A DNA stretch of 5,261 nucleotides, from the NCBI GenBank assembly GCA_946540675.1, contig CAMNIW010000103.1, positions 1-5,261 of the forward strand. The letters are read 5' to 3'. The notes beneath the pieces are model-generated. The model was not told the origin of the DNA and made no database searches. It was given only the letters and a program-made list of their open reading frames with translations. Positions 1 through 5,261 of the stretch are shown here, piece by piece. Numbering within the stretch: position 1 is the stretch's first letter; each line of letters opens with the position of its first letter. Source of the stretch: an uncultured Clostridia bacterium. GTDB lineage: Bacteria > Bacillota > Clostridia > Christensenellales > Borkfalkiaceae. The position numbers were made by a program, and so were the translations under genes.

Positions 1-1525
1 CGGGTTCTTCGGTTTCGGCGGGAACTTCTTCCGCTTCTTCGCTATCTTCCGTCACTTCTTCTTCGGGCTTTTCTTCGCCTTCTTCTTCCGCTTCGGTCGC
101 TTCCGTCGTCTCTTCGGCTTCTACCGTTTCTTCGGGTTTCTCTTCGGCCTTGGGCTGTTCGGGCTTCTTATCCTTCGGTTTCCAGAACGCTATTATAAGT
201 ATACCTACAAGGCAAAGCACCGCGATCCCGAGAAATACTATCGAACGCCAGTTGCTCTTCATAAAGTTTTCGAAGCGTTGGTCTACGAGTTTGAGTTCTT
301 CCGCCGCTTCGGATACGAATACGACTTTAGAGTCGCCCGCTTCGCCGGTTATGGTCTCTTCGTTGTTCACGCCGCCCGTCGCCGTAACTCTTACCTTAAA
401 CTGTCCCGCAACGAGCGGAGTGAAAGTAAGGCTGGTCGCCGTAAAGGCTTTTTCGTTGAATTCCGCCTGCTTGTCGGTGGCTTCGGTAAAGTCGGTTCCG
501 TCAGCGCTGTACAGAAGTTTGAACGTGGTCTGCGTGGCGTTGGTTATGTCGAAGGAAAGAGCCGTATATCTTTGACCGATAAGACCTTTCTTTCCGTTTT
601 CGCCGCCGCCGTTAGCGGTTATCTTTATATGTTCGTCTTTTTCGTAATTAAACGTGAATACGGGGACTTTCTGCACGTCGGTACTGTCGTTTTTGTTCGT
701 CTTTACGTAAAACGCGCCGTCGTCGGAGATAGAATATTCGTAATCTTCGTCGCCCGTCTTGAAAGTGGTGTTCTCATAGTCGGACTGATCGGTGACCACC
801 ACGAAGTAGCGATACGTCCCCGACGCCGAAAGATTTATGTCTCCGAAGTCTTCGCCGTCTCTCGTACTCTGCGCAGCGAAATCTCCGCCGTTGACCGATA
901 CGTAAACGGTGGTGGACAAGTCCTTTTTAGCAAAGTACACGCTTTCTACCGAATCCCATATATCGCTCGGTATATCGTACTTCTTGTCGTTTTTGTTTAT
1001 ATTGTCGGCGTCCTGCGCCTTCGTGCGGATCGCGTCGAGCGCGGTCGCGTCGGTCACGTAAGAAAGTCCGCCCATCGTCTCGCTTTGCTTTATCGCCTTG
1101 ACGCGTATCGCGTCAGAGTCTTTGAATTCGACGGCGTTGTCGCCGGAGCCTACCTTGAATTCCACAAGGAAAAACGCTTCGTCGGCGCCGCCCGACGGGA
1201 AAGTCAGGGTCGTTCCGTTGGACGAAAGACAATTTTTCAACTCGGTTACGCCGTTTTCGGCATCGTCGTCGCCGTCGAGTTTGGCGTAAGACGAATCGGA
1301 CTTGAAGACCTTGATTTCGCTGTAAGCGGAAGCGGAAACGGTCTTTCCGTCCTTATCGTTGATATAGTCCAAAGGGTTGTTGTATCCGAAAAGTTCGGTA
1401 AATTCGGTCTTCGCGGCGGTATATGCCGGATCGTCCGCCGACGCGCCCGTATAGGCGAGCGTCGTCCCGAAAAGGCTTACCGCGCCGAAAAGGGATATGA
1501 AACCCAAAAACTTTTTGTTATTCAT
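1..1525 (-). CDS. Secreted, membrane-anchored surface protein with Glu-rich cytoplasmic tail (3' end cut by window edge)
   Basis: The frame is open from ATG at 1525 to the left edge, giving 508 codons with no stop, so the C-terminus is missing. AGGAG lies 8 nt before the ATG, and a strong promoter lies further upstream. Residues 1-30 form a signal peptide: MNNKK, a hydrophobic core, and likely cleavage after ASA. Residues about 31-420 are polar, rich in Asp, Thr, Gly and Tyr, and predicted extracellular. Two stretches look like Ig-type beta-strand endings: GTYRYFVVVTD (about 236-246) and AGQFKVRVTATG (373-384). One membrane helix spans 429-448 and is followed by KPKDKK, so by the positive-inside rule the tail is cytoplasmic. 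The tail is extremely acidic: 25 of residues 461-508 are Glu, mixed with Pro, Thr and Ala. I recognise no enzyme or named family. An adhesin, envelope scaffold or sensor role is possible, but nothing visible decides between them. The gene appears to be transcribed separately from dut. Confidence 0.88.
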   Translation of the reverse strand, partial: MNNKKFLGFISLFGAVSLFGTTLAYTGASADDPAYTAAKTEFTELFGYNNPLDYINDKDGKTVSASAYSEIKVFKSDSSYAKLDGDDDAENGVTELKNCLSSNGTTLTFPSGGADEAFFLVEFKVGSGDNAVEFKDSDAIRVKAIKQSETMGGLSYVTDATALDAIRTKAQDADNINKNDKKYDIPSDIWDSVESVYFAKKDLSTTVYVSVNGGDFAAQSTRDGEDFGDINLSASGTYRYFVVVTDQSDYENTTFKTGDEDYEYSISDDGAFYVKTNKNDSTDVQKVPVFTFNYEKDEHIKITANGGGENGKKGLIGQRYTALSFDITNATQTTFKLLYSADGTDFTEATDKQAEFNEKAFTATSLTFTPLVAGQFKVRVTATGGVNNEETITGEAGDSKVVFVSEAAEELKLVDQRFENFMKSNWRSIVFLGIAVLCLVGILIIAFWKPKDKKPEQPKAEEKPEETVEAEETTEATEAEEEGEEKPEEEVTEDSEEAEEVPAETEEP

Positions 1526-1582
1526 ATATCTTACTCCTACAAGCGATTATAATTAAACCGCATTTATAAATAGACATATTAT

Positions 1583-1611
1583 ATTTTATACTTTTCAATA
1601 TATTTTGTCAA
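1583..1611 (-). promoter_or_regulatory. Sigma-A-type promoter of the surface-protein gene
   Basis: On the minus strand a perfect -35 TTGACA (1611-1606) is followed by a 17-nt AT-rich spacer and a -10 TAAAAT (1588-1583, five of six consensus bases). Transcription should start near 1576, giving a leader of about 50 nt that contains the AGGAG ribosome site (1538-1534). It lies after the hairpin downstream of dut, so the surface-protein gene probably forms its own transcription unit. I saw no operator palindrome around it. Confidence 0.8.
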
Positions 1612-1643
1612 TGCAATAAACTCAAAAAACGCCATTATTTTCC

Positions 1644-1673
1644 CCCGAAACGGTATTTACGCCGTTTTTCGGG
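1644..1673 (-). terminator. Hairpin downstream of dut, possible terminator
   Basis: CCCGAAACGG (1644-1653) and CCG-TTTTT-CGGG (1662-1673) form a stem of about 10 bp with a 2-nt bulge and an 8-nt loop, 14 bp after the dut stop. On the minus strand the stem is followed by GGGAAAATAATGGCG and only then by TTTTTT (1629-1624). The U-tract is thus displaced by about 14 nt, unlike a textbook intrinsic terminator. The position between dut and the next promoter favours an mRNA 3'-end structure. Termination efficiency cannot be judged from sequence. Confidence 0.45.
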
Positions 1674-1687
1674 CAAACAAACGCGTT

Positions 1688-2125
1688 TCATTTGCTCCCC
1701 GTAGAGCCGAAACCGCCTTCTCCCCTTGCCGTGTCGGAAAGTTCGGCGACTTCTTCGTATACGGCGGAAAGATAAGGAGTTATGACCATTTGCGCTATGC
1801 GCTCGCCCTTTGCGACCGTTTGCGGCTTGTCCGACTGGTTATAGAGAGCGACTTTTATCTCGCCGCGGTAATCGCTGTCTATTACCCCGACTTTGTTTGC
1901 CGGAGCGAGTCCGCGCTTTGTCGCAAGACCGCTTCTCGCGTAGACCAACCCGACGTAGCCTTCGGGTATCTCGGCCGCGAGCGCCGTGCCTATAAACGCC
2001 GTCTTTCCGCAGTCTATCGTCACGTCGTTTTCTTCGGCGAAATAGAGGTGGCCCCCCGCCGCGCCGCCGCTTCCGTAGGTCGGCAAAACCGCCCTGTCGT
2101 TAAGTTTCTTTACTTTTATAACCAT
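1688..2125 (-). CDS. dut: Trimeric-type dUTP diphosphatase with altered motif I
   Basis: Hydrolyses dUTP to dUMP and diphosphate, keeping uracil out of DNA and feeding dTMP synthesis; cytosolic homotrimer in this family. The 145-residue length is normal. Motif II YARSGLATKRG (62-72), motif III GVIDSDYRGEI (80-90, with the Asp expected to act in catalysis), motif IV GERIAQMV (107-114) and the C-terminal motif V RGEGGFGSTG (134-143), which closes over the neighbouring active site, are all present. Motif I is odd: residues 22-29 read AAGGHLYF where the family has AAGxDLxA, so the metal-associated Asp is His26 (codon CAC, 2050-2048). I chose ATG 2125 because it starts at the conserved N-terminus, has GGGGG 7 nt upstream, and begins 2 bp after the stop of the previous gene. 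The frame is open to 2251, but that would overlap the upstream gene by over 120 bp with non-conserved residues. It is the last gene of the exporter unit. Confidence 0.95.
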   Translation of the reverse strand: MVIKVKKLNDRAVLPTYGSGGAAGGHLYFAEENDVTIDCGKTAFIGTALAAEIPEGYVGLVYARSGLATKRGLAPANKVGVIDSDYRGEIKVALYNQSDKPQTVAKGERIAQMVITPYLSAVYEEVAELSDTARGEGGFGSTGSK

Positions 2126-2127
2126 CG

Positions 2128-2796
2128 TTATACCCCCGTACAATCGAGATAGAGCCGCGTAAACTCGGTTACCGTTACGTCTATCGAAGAATACGCGACC
2201 TGCCGTATTATCGTTTCGTATACCGCCGCGGTCATTATTCTCTTTATCCAAAAGAAAGGATTTATGAGATTTATCGCGGCGAAGACCGCAGTAAAAACTT
2301 TTTGCGCTCTTTTTACCGCCTTGTTGTTCACGACGTTGCCGACAAGCCCCGCCGACGTGTATACGGTCGACACAGACACGCTTTCGAGAAGTTTTATCCC
2401 CGTCGAATCGAGCATCGTCCTGAGTTTATTAAGCGCAATGTGCAAAAAGCCGAAAAGTTGTCTTTCGCTGAGTTCGAGAAGCGGCGCGGGACTGTCAGGA
2501 TTGCAGGTCGCGGCGGTCTTTTTAATGAGTTCGCCGTAGTTTACCCACGCTTTTTTTGTGCCCCTTCCGATCCCGAAAACGCGCCTTAAAACGTTGCCGC
2601 GGCAAGACTTTTTATACGCCTTTTTGTCGGCTTCGGCAATCCTTTGAAGCTCGTCTCTTTTATCTTCGTCCATATCGTGCGGAAAAGACACGTCCACGCT
2701 CTTCCATATTTTCTTTTTTATCGCGAGCGCAAGAAAAAGCGCACCCGCTATCACGCCGAAAAGGACGCCCGTAAGTATCGCGAAAACAGTGGTCAT
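2128..2796 (-). CDS. Unknown protein with one N-terminal membrane helix and helical cytoplasmic domain
   Basis: A 222-residue protein of no family I recognise. Residues 4-26 form one hydrophobic helix followed by KKK, which predicts an N-terminal anchor with the rest in the cytoplasm. Residues about 32-75 are highly charged and probably helical. Residues about 104-160 are amphipathic helices containing ELSERQLFGFLHIALNKL. Residues about 165-201 are hydrophobic and aromatic (INPFFWIKR at 178-186) and could lie on, or re-enter, the membrane. The start ATG at 2796 overlaps the stop of the upstream gene as ATGA and has GGGAGG about 7 nt upstream, so translation is coupled. The dut ATG follows its stop after 2 bp. 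The layout (terminal helix, basic/charged linker, helical domain ending near LY) resembles its upstream neighbour, so the two may be distant paralogues or partners; this is tentative. Confidence 0.85.
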   Translation of the reverse strand: MTTVFAILTGVLFGVIAGALFLALAIKKKIWKSVDVSFPHDMDEDKRDELQRIAEADKKAYKKSCRGNVLRRVFGIGRGTKKAWVNYGELIKKTAATCNPDSPAPLLELSERQLFGFLHIALNKLRTMLDSTGIKLLESVSVSTVYTSAGLVGNVVNNKAVKRAQKVFTAVFAAINLINPFFWIKRIMTAAVYETIIRQVAYSSIDVTVTEFTRLYLDCTGV

Positions 2797-3551
2797 GCCG
2801 CGCCCTCCCCGCCGATTTTCGTCGACCTGTCGGCGTATTCCGTCGGTGCAACGTTATGCGAATACAAACCGTTTATCTCTTCCGCGATCGCTTCTATCGA
2901 GCGGACGAAAAAACCGTCCACGAGTTTTACCACGCTCGGCTTTACCGCCTTTACCGCAACGTTGACGACTTTTTTCTTCGCCTTGCCGACGAGTTTGCCC
3001 CAAAAAGTGGTCGGCTCTTCCTTTTCTTCGGTCAGGACGGCAAAGATATAGGAGAGTTTTACTTCCGTCGGGTCTTTTTCCATCTTCTTGTCGAACACAC
3101 GGTACGCGAAAAACATCGCCCTAAAAGACCCCGAAGAAAGAGTCGCTTCGAGTTCGTTCTCGACCGCTCCGACCGCTCCGTCCAAAAAATCTATTAGTTC
3201 GTACAGCGTAAAGTCGAGCGAGAGATTCACCGCGCCGAAAAGATCGTAGATCTTTACCCCGTCGTCTTCGTACAGGCGCGAAACGCCTTCCGCGACCGAG
3301 CGGATGCCGTCCGAAAAAAGGGTGAGTTTGGTCTTGAAATCGAATCCCGTCTTTTCCGAAAGAAAGCGGCTCTTTCCGTCGTCTTTCACTTTCGTTATAT
3401 CTTCCCTTTCTCGGGGAAGTTTCTTTTTGCCGCGCGTAAGCGTGAGTATGAAATACGCAAGGAAAACGAGCGCCGTACCGATCAGCGCGCCTATCAGAAA
3501 AAACAAGAATTTAAGCCCTTCGCTATTCAGTTTTTCCCAAAACTTTTCCAT
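2793..3551 (-). CDS. Unknown protein with one N-terminal membrane helix
   Basis: A 252-residue protein of no family I recognise. One hydrophobic helix spans residues 13-38 and is followed by RGKKK, so the remaining part should be cytoplasmic. The linker (40-70) is charged. Residues about 73-140 and 160-175 look helical, with ELIDFLDGAVGAVENELEA (118-136) strongly amphipathic. A Lys/Val-rich stretch follows (KAKKKVVNVAVKAVKP, 190-205), then RSIEAIAEEINGLYSH (217-232). The ATG at 3551 is the only possible start: an in-frame TAA, the exporter's own stop, lies 15 nt upstream. No Shine-Dalgarno sequence is visible in that gap (TTTTTTCACAACGAT), so translation probably depends on ribosomes finishing the exporter. 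Its stop overlaps the next start by 4 bp. Neighbours suggest a membrane-associated accessory role, but nothing in the protein shows a substrate or activity. Confidence 0.85.
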   Translation of the reverse strand: MEKFWEKLNSEGLKFLFFLIGALIGTALVFLAYFILTLTRGKKKLPREREDITKVKDDGKSRFLSEKTGFDFKTKLTLFSDGIRSVAEGVSRLYEDDGVKIYDLFGAVNLSLDFTLYELIDFLDGAVGAVENELEATLSSGSFRAMFFAYRVFDKKMEKDPTEVKLSYIFAVLTEEKEEPTTFWGKLVGKAKKKVVNVAVKAVKPSVVKLVDGFFVRSIEAIAEEINGLYSHNVAPTEYADRSTKIGGEGAA

Positions 3552-3566
3552 ATCGTTGTGAAAAAA

Positions 3567-4520
3567 TTAAATAGTTATTCCTATCGCGCCGAACACCGCC
3601 GAAACGGCGAGCCCGACGATCGCGCCGGCGAGATATAAAGTGAGAAGGATAAGGAGATTTCTCTTTATCTTGCCCGTGTTCCTGAAAAGGACGGCGAGCC
3701 CGACGCCCGCGTTGGAGATAAGTCCGCCGAGCATACTGCCGAAGGATATCGCGCCGTTTATGTAAGCCGTCGTTATTATCGCAGACGACGCGCAGTTGGG
3801 GATAAGCCCTATCGCCGCGGTGAGAAACGGCTCGAAATACTTTGTCGCGGAAAGATACGCTTCGAATTTTTCCGCTCCGATTATTCCGCCTTCGCCGAAG
3901 AAAAGTCCGAATACGAAAGTTACCGCAAATACGTATAAAAAGGTTTGCAGCGAGTGAAGAAACGGCACGGCGAAATACCTTTGAAATATTGCCTTTTTGC
4001 CGTGGTCGTCATCGTCGGCGTCGACGTGATCGTGACAGTGCGCGCATATCTCTTCGTGATTGAACTCCCCGACGTCGTAAGTTATCTTCTTGCGGAATAT
4101 GGCGTTGGCGACGACGCCTATTATTATCGCGAACGATATCTTGAACGCGACCAGAAGTCCGAGAGAAAGCCATTTTCCGCTCGAAACGAGTATGGAAAAC
4201 GCTTCGTCGCTGGTCGCCACGAAAACGCTTAAAAGCGTGCCGACCGCTATTATATCCCTGTCGAAAAGTTTTGCCGACATAACGCTTATGCCGCACTGCG
4301 GAAACACCCCGGCAAGCGCGCCGAATACGGGCGCCGCTCTGCCCGTCAGAAACTTTCCGTTTTTGGCGAAAGAAACCCGCCTTTCCACGAGTTCGATTAT
4401 TACGTACGTAAGGAATATGAACGGCAACATTTTGAGACAGTCGAGCAAACTGTCGAGAAGTATCTCGGCGTAAGGCTCTACGGTCCCCCAAAATCCGGTC
4501 GTCAACAAGTAAGTAATCAT
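3567..4520 (-). CDS. Putative heavy-metal/manganese exporter, ArsP_2-like polytopic permease
   Basis: A 317-residue integral membrane protein with about ten hydrophobic segments, matching the family known as putative 10TM heavy-metal exporter, also annotated as putative manganese transporter or arsenic efflux protein. The protein has two related halves: PQCGIS (74-79) with VGTLLSVFVATSDEA (93-107), and PNCASSA (241-247) with FGSMLGGLISNAGVG (260-274). This suggests an inverted-repeat fold with the paired P-x-C motifs near the transport path. A hydrophilic loop between the halves (about 152-176) carries H155, C159, H161, C162, H163, H165, an Asp run and H173, a likely metal-binding or sensing loop. 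The substrate is not proven. ATG 4520 is the first start; no Shine-Dalgarno is visible upstream, and the promoter-like sequence nearly abuts the codon. It is the first gene of the unit that ends with dut. Confidence 0.85.
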   Translation of the reverse strand: MITYLLTTGFWGTVEPYAEILLDSLLDCLKMLPFIFLTYVIIELVERRVSFAKNGKFLTGRAAPVFGALAGVFPQCGISVMSAKLFDRDIIAVGTLLSVFVATSDEAFSILVSSGKWLSLGLLVAFKISFAIIIGVVANAIFRKKITYDVGEFNHEEICAHCHDHVDADDDDHGKKAIFQRYFAVPFLHSLQTFLYVFAVTFVFGLFFGEGGIIGAEKFEAYLSATKYFEPFLTAAIGLIPNCASSAIITTAYINGAISFGSMLGGLISNAGVGLAVLFRNTGKIKRNLLILLTLYLAGAIVGLAVSAVFGAIGITI

Positions 4521-4526
4521 AGTTAT

Positions 4527-4555
4527 ATTTTAATTGTATTTAAGTAAAAATGCAA
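4527..4555 (-). promoter_or_regulatory. Candidate promoter immediately upstream of the exporter gene
   Basis: On the minus strand TTGCAT (4555-4550) is spaced 17 nt from TAAAAT (4532-4527). The -35 matches consensus at only three of six bases, while the -10 matches at five. An alternative -10, TACAAT (4538-4533), has no good -35. In both cases transcription would begin between about 4526 and the start codon at 4520, giving a leader of 0-6 nt. It lies just downstream of the terminator that follows truA, where a promoter for the next unit is expected. Confidence 0.45.
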
Positions 4556-4574
4556 TTCTTTTGACGCAGTTTGT

Positions 4575-4613
4575 AAAAAAGGAAAGGGAAACACCGTCTG
4601 TGCTTCCCTTTCC
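4575..4613 (-). terminator. Strong intrinsic terminator between truA and the exporter gene
   Basis: On the minus strand a perfect 10-bp stem, GGAAAGGGAA (4613-4604) with TTCCCTTTCC (4590-4581), encloses a 13-nt loop that can add three more pairs. It is followed at once by TTTTTT (4580-4575). There is no T-run on the other side, so it acts on leftward transcription only. It is 107 bp past the truA stop and 54 bp before the exporter start. It may simply end the truA mRNA, or it could be a conditional terminator in the exporter leader. Confidence 0.85.
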
Positions 4614-4631
4614 GTATGGAGAAATAATTAT

Positions 4632-4650
4632 AAAAACAAGAAACTTTCTT
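4632..4650 (-). terminator. Weak AT-rich hairpin with T-run after truA
   Basis: On the minus strand AAGAA-AGT-TTCTT (4650-4638) forms a 5-bp stem with a 3-nt loop, followed by G and TTTTT (4636-4632). The stem is short and AT-rich, so alone it should terminate poorly. It could add to the stronger hairpins on both sides of it. Confidence 0.25.
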
Positions 4651-4655
4651 ATCTT

Positions 4656-4688
4656 GGCGACTTTATCGTACCATACGAATATGTCGCC
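4656..4688 (-). other. Structured RNA element downstream of truA (GC-capped hairpin)
   Basis: GGCGAC (4656-4661) and GTCGCC (4683-4688) pair perfectly. Inside them TATCGTA (4664-4670) pairs with TACGA-A-TA (4674-4681) with one bulged base, leaving a CCA loop. The result is a nearly continuous 33-nt hairpin in the spacer, 33 bp after the truA stop. No T-run follows directly on the minus strand, so it is not a simple terminator. The apical sequence CGTATGG (minus strand, 4677-4671) is also complementary to CCATACG at 4619-4613, at the foot of the strong terminator. I match it to no riboswitch class by eye. Confidence 0.5.
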
Positions 4689-4720
4689 TTATTGACGGTT
4701 TTATAAAAACAGCGTGAAAA

Positions 4721-5261
4721 TTATTCGTATTCGACCGAAAGAAGGGTAAGTCCGCGCGGCGGCATCGTAACTCCCGCGAGAGACCTGTCGCCCGAAGCCA
4801 ATATCTTTCCGACGTCTTCGGGTTCCGCCTTGCCCTGTCCTACCTTAACGAGAGTGCCGAACATTATCCTGACCATATTGTACAAAAAGCCGTTGCCCGT
4901 AACGCGGAAACGGACGTTTTCTCCGTCGAAGACGACTTCCGCGGAATAGATGGTCCTTACCGTGTCTTTAACGTCCGAATCAGCCGCGAGAAAACACCTG
5001 AAATCGTGCTCTCCGACAAAGTATTCCGCCGCCTTTTTCATCTCGGCTTCCCTAAGCGGAAATTGCAGCCATGTAGAGTATCTGTCTTTGAGCGGTCGCG
5101 AAAAAGGCGATACGTAAGCGTTATATTCGTACGTTTTTCTCTTTGCGGAAAATCTCGCGTGGAAGCCGTCGGGTGCTTTTTTGCTCTCCGTTACCTTTAT
5201 GTCCCGCGGAAGAACGGCGTTGAGCGCAAACAAAAATTTTTCGGGCGGAATATCCGATCCC
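4721..5261 (-). CDS. truA: tRNA pseudouridine(38-40) synthase TruA, C-terminal part (5' end cut by window edge)
   Basis: Converts uridines 38-40 in the anticodon arm of many tRNAs to pseudouridine; cytosolic homodimer. The visible 179 residues begin with SDIPPEKFLFALNAVLP, the family's conserved segment after the catalytic GRTDAG motif, so about 65 N-terminal residues including the catalytic Asp lie outside the window. Recognisable blocks are KRKTYEY, FVGEHDFRCF, VRTIYSAEV, the substrate-pocket segment GNGFLYNMVRIMFGTLVKVG and the C-terminal PPRGLTLLSVEYE, all in order and near normal spacing. A TTG at 5233 could be misread as a start but lies inside the conserved region, and the frame stays open to the edge. 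The gene ends at TAA 4723-4721 and is followed by hairpins and an intrinsic terminator, so it is probably the last gene of its own unit. Confidence 0.95.
   Translation of the reverse strand, partial: GSDIPPEKFLFALNAVLPRDIKVTESKKAPDGFHARFSAKRKTYEYNAYVSPFSRPLKDRYSTWLQFPLREAEMKKAAEYFVGEHDFRCFLAADSDVKDTVRTIYSAEVVFDGENVRFRVTGNGFLYNMVRIMFGTLVKVGQGKAEPEDVGKILASGDRSLAGVTMPPRGLTLLSVEYE

Noticed and set aside
1..135. CTTCTTC-like repeats at the left edge as a DNA repeat or CRISPR-like array
   Set aside because: They have no constant unit or spacing; they are the reverse complement of GAA-rich codons of the acidic tail.
278..1552. Long plus-strand reading frame (424 codons)
   Set aside because: It is the exact antisense register of the surface-protein gene, is rich in Arg/Val/Phe with no domain sense, and has no ribosome site. 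The minus-strand frame has a signal peptide, membrane helix, promoter and AGGAG.
2126..2251. N-terminal extension of dut to the start at 2251
   Set aside because: The extra 42 residues overlap the upstream gene and show no dUTPase similarity. The conserved N-terminus begins at ATG 2125 with its own GGGGG ribosome site.
4009..4491. Minus-strand 160-codon frame inside the exporter gene
   Set aside because: It is a frame-shifted shadow made mostly of Arg and Ser; the exporter frame has membrane helices and paired family motifs.
4575..4720. Known Mn (yybP-ykoY) or NiCo riboswitch
   Set aside because: I could not find the conserved loop sequences of either class by eye; only generic hairpins are visible.
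5231..5233. TTG at 5233 as the start of a short truA-like gene
   Set aside because: The frame continues upstream with conserved TruA residues (SDIPPEKF) to the window edge, so the gene is cut by the window and not truncated.

Overview
The window is a bacterial chromosome segment in which every supported gene lies on the minus strand; read in transcription order it runs from the right edge to the left. Coding DNA is moderately GC-rich, codons TTA, CTA and TCA are strongly avoided, and the spacers are AT-rich. Shine-Dalgarno sites are purine-rich (AGGAG, GGGGG, GGGAGG), and one promoter is a near-consensus sigma-A type. Together with a type I surface protein with a signal peptide and membrane anchor, and a dUTPase that looks like those of gut Clostridia, this suggests an uncultured member of the Bacillota (Clostridia). 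That placement is an inference from sequence style and not a phylogeny.

Right part (4721-5261): the C-terminal three quarters of TruA, the tRNA pseudouridine synthase for positions 38-40, cut by the window edge. After its stop come about 200 bp without a gene (4521-4720). This spacer holds a GC-capped hairpin, a weak AT hairpin with a T-run, a strong intrinsic terminator, and then a promoter-like sequence placed so close to the next start codon that the mRNA may have almost no leader.

Middle part (1688-4520): a tight four-gene unit with a 15-bp gap, a 4-bp ATGA overlap and a 2-bp gap. It encodes a polytopic permease of the putative heavy-metal/manganese exporter type (ArsP_2-like) with a His/Cys/Asp-rich loop, two unrecognised proteins with one N-terminal membrane helix each, and a trimeric-type dUTPase. 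The dUTPase has motifs II-V intact, but the conserved motif I aspartate is replaced by histidine.

Left part (1-1687): a hairpin after dut, a strong promoter (TTGACA-17-TAAAAT), and a monocistronic-looking gene for a secreted, membrane-anchored protein. It has Ig-like beta-strand character outside, one C-terminal membrane helix, and a very glutamate-rich cytoplasmic tail that runs off the left edge. No RNA gene, insertion sequence, CRISPR array or phage feature was seen. I do not see proof of a new system. The best leads are the altered dUTPase motif, the structured spacer plus SD-less start in front of the metal exporter, and the pair of unknown membrane proteins between exporter and dut.
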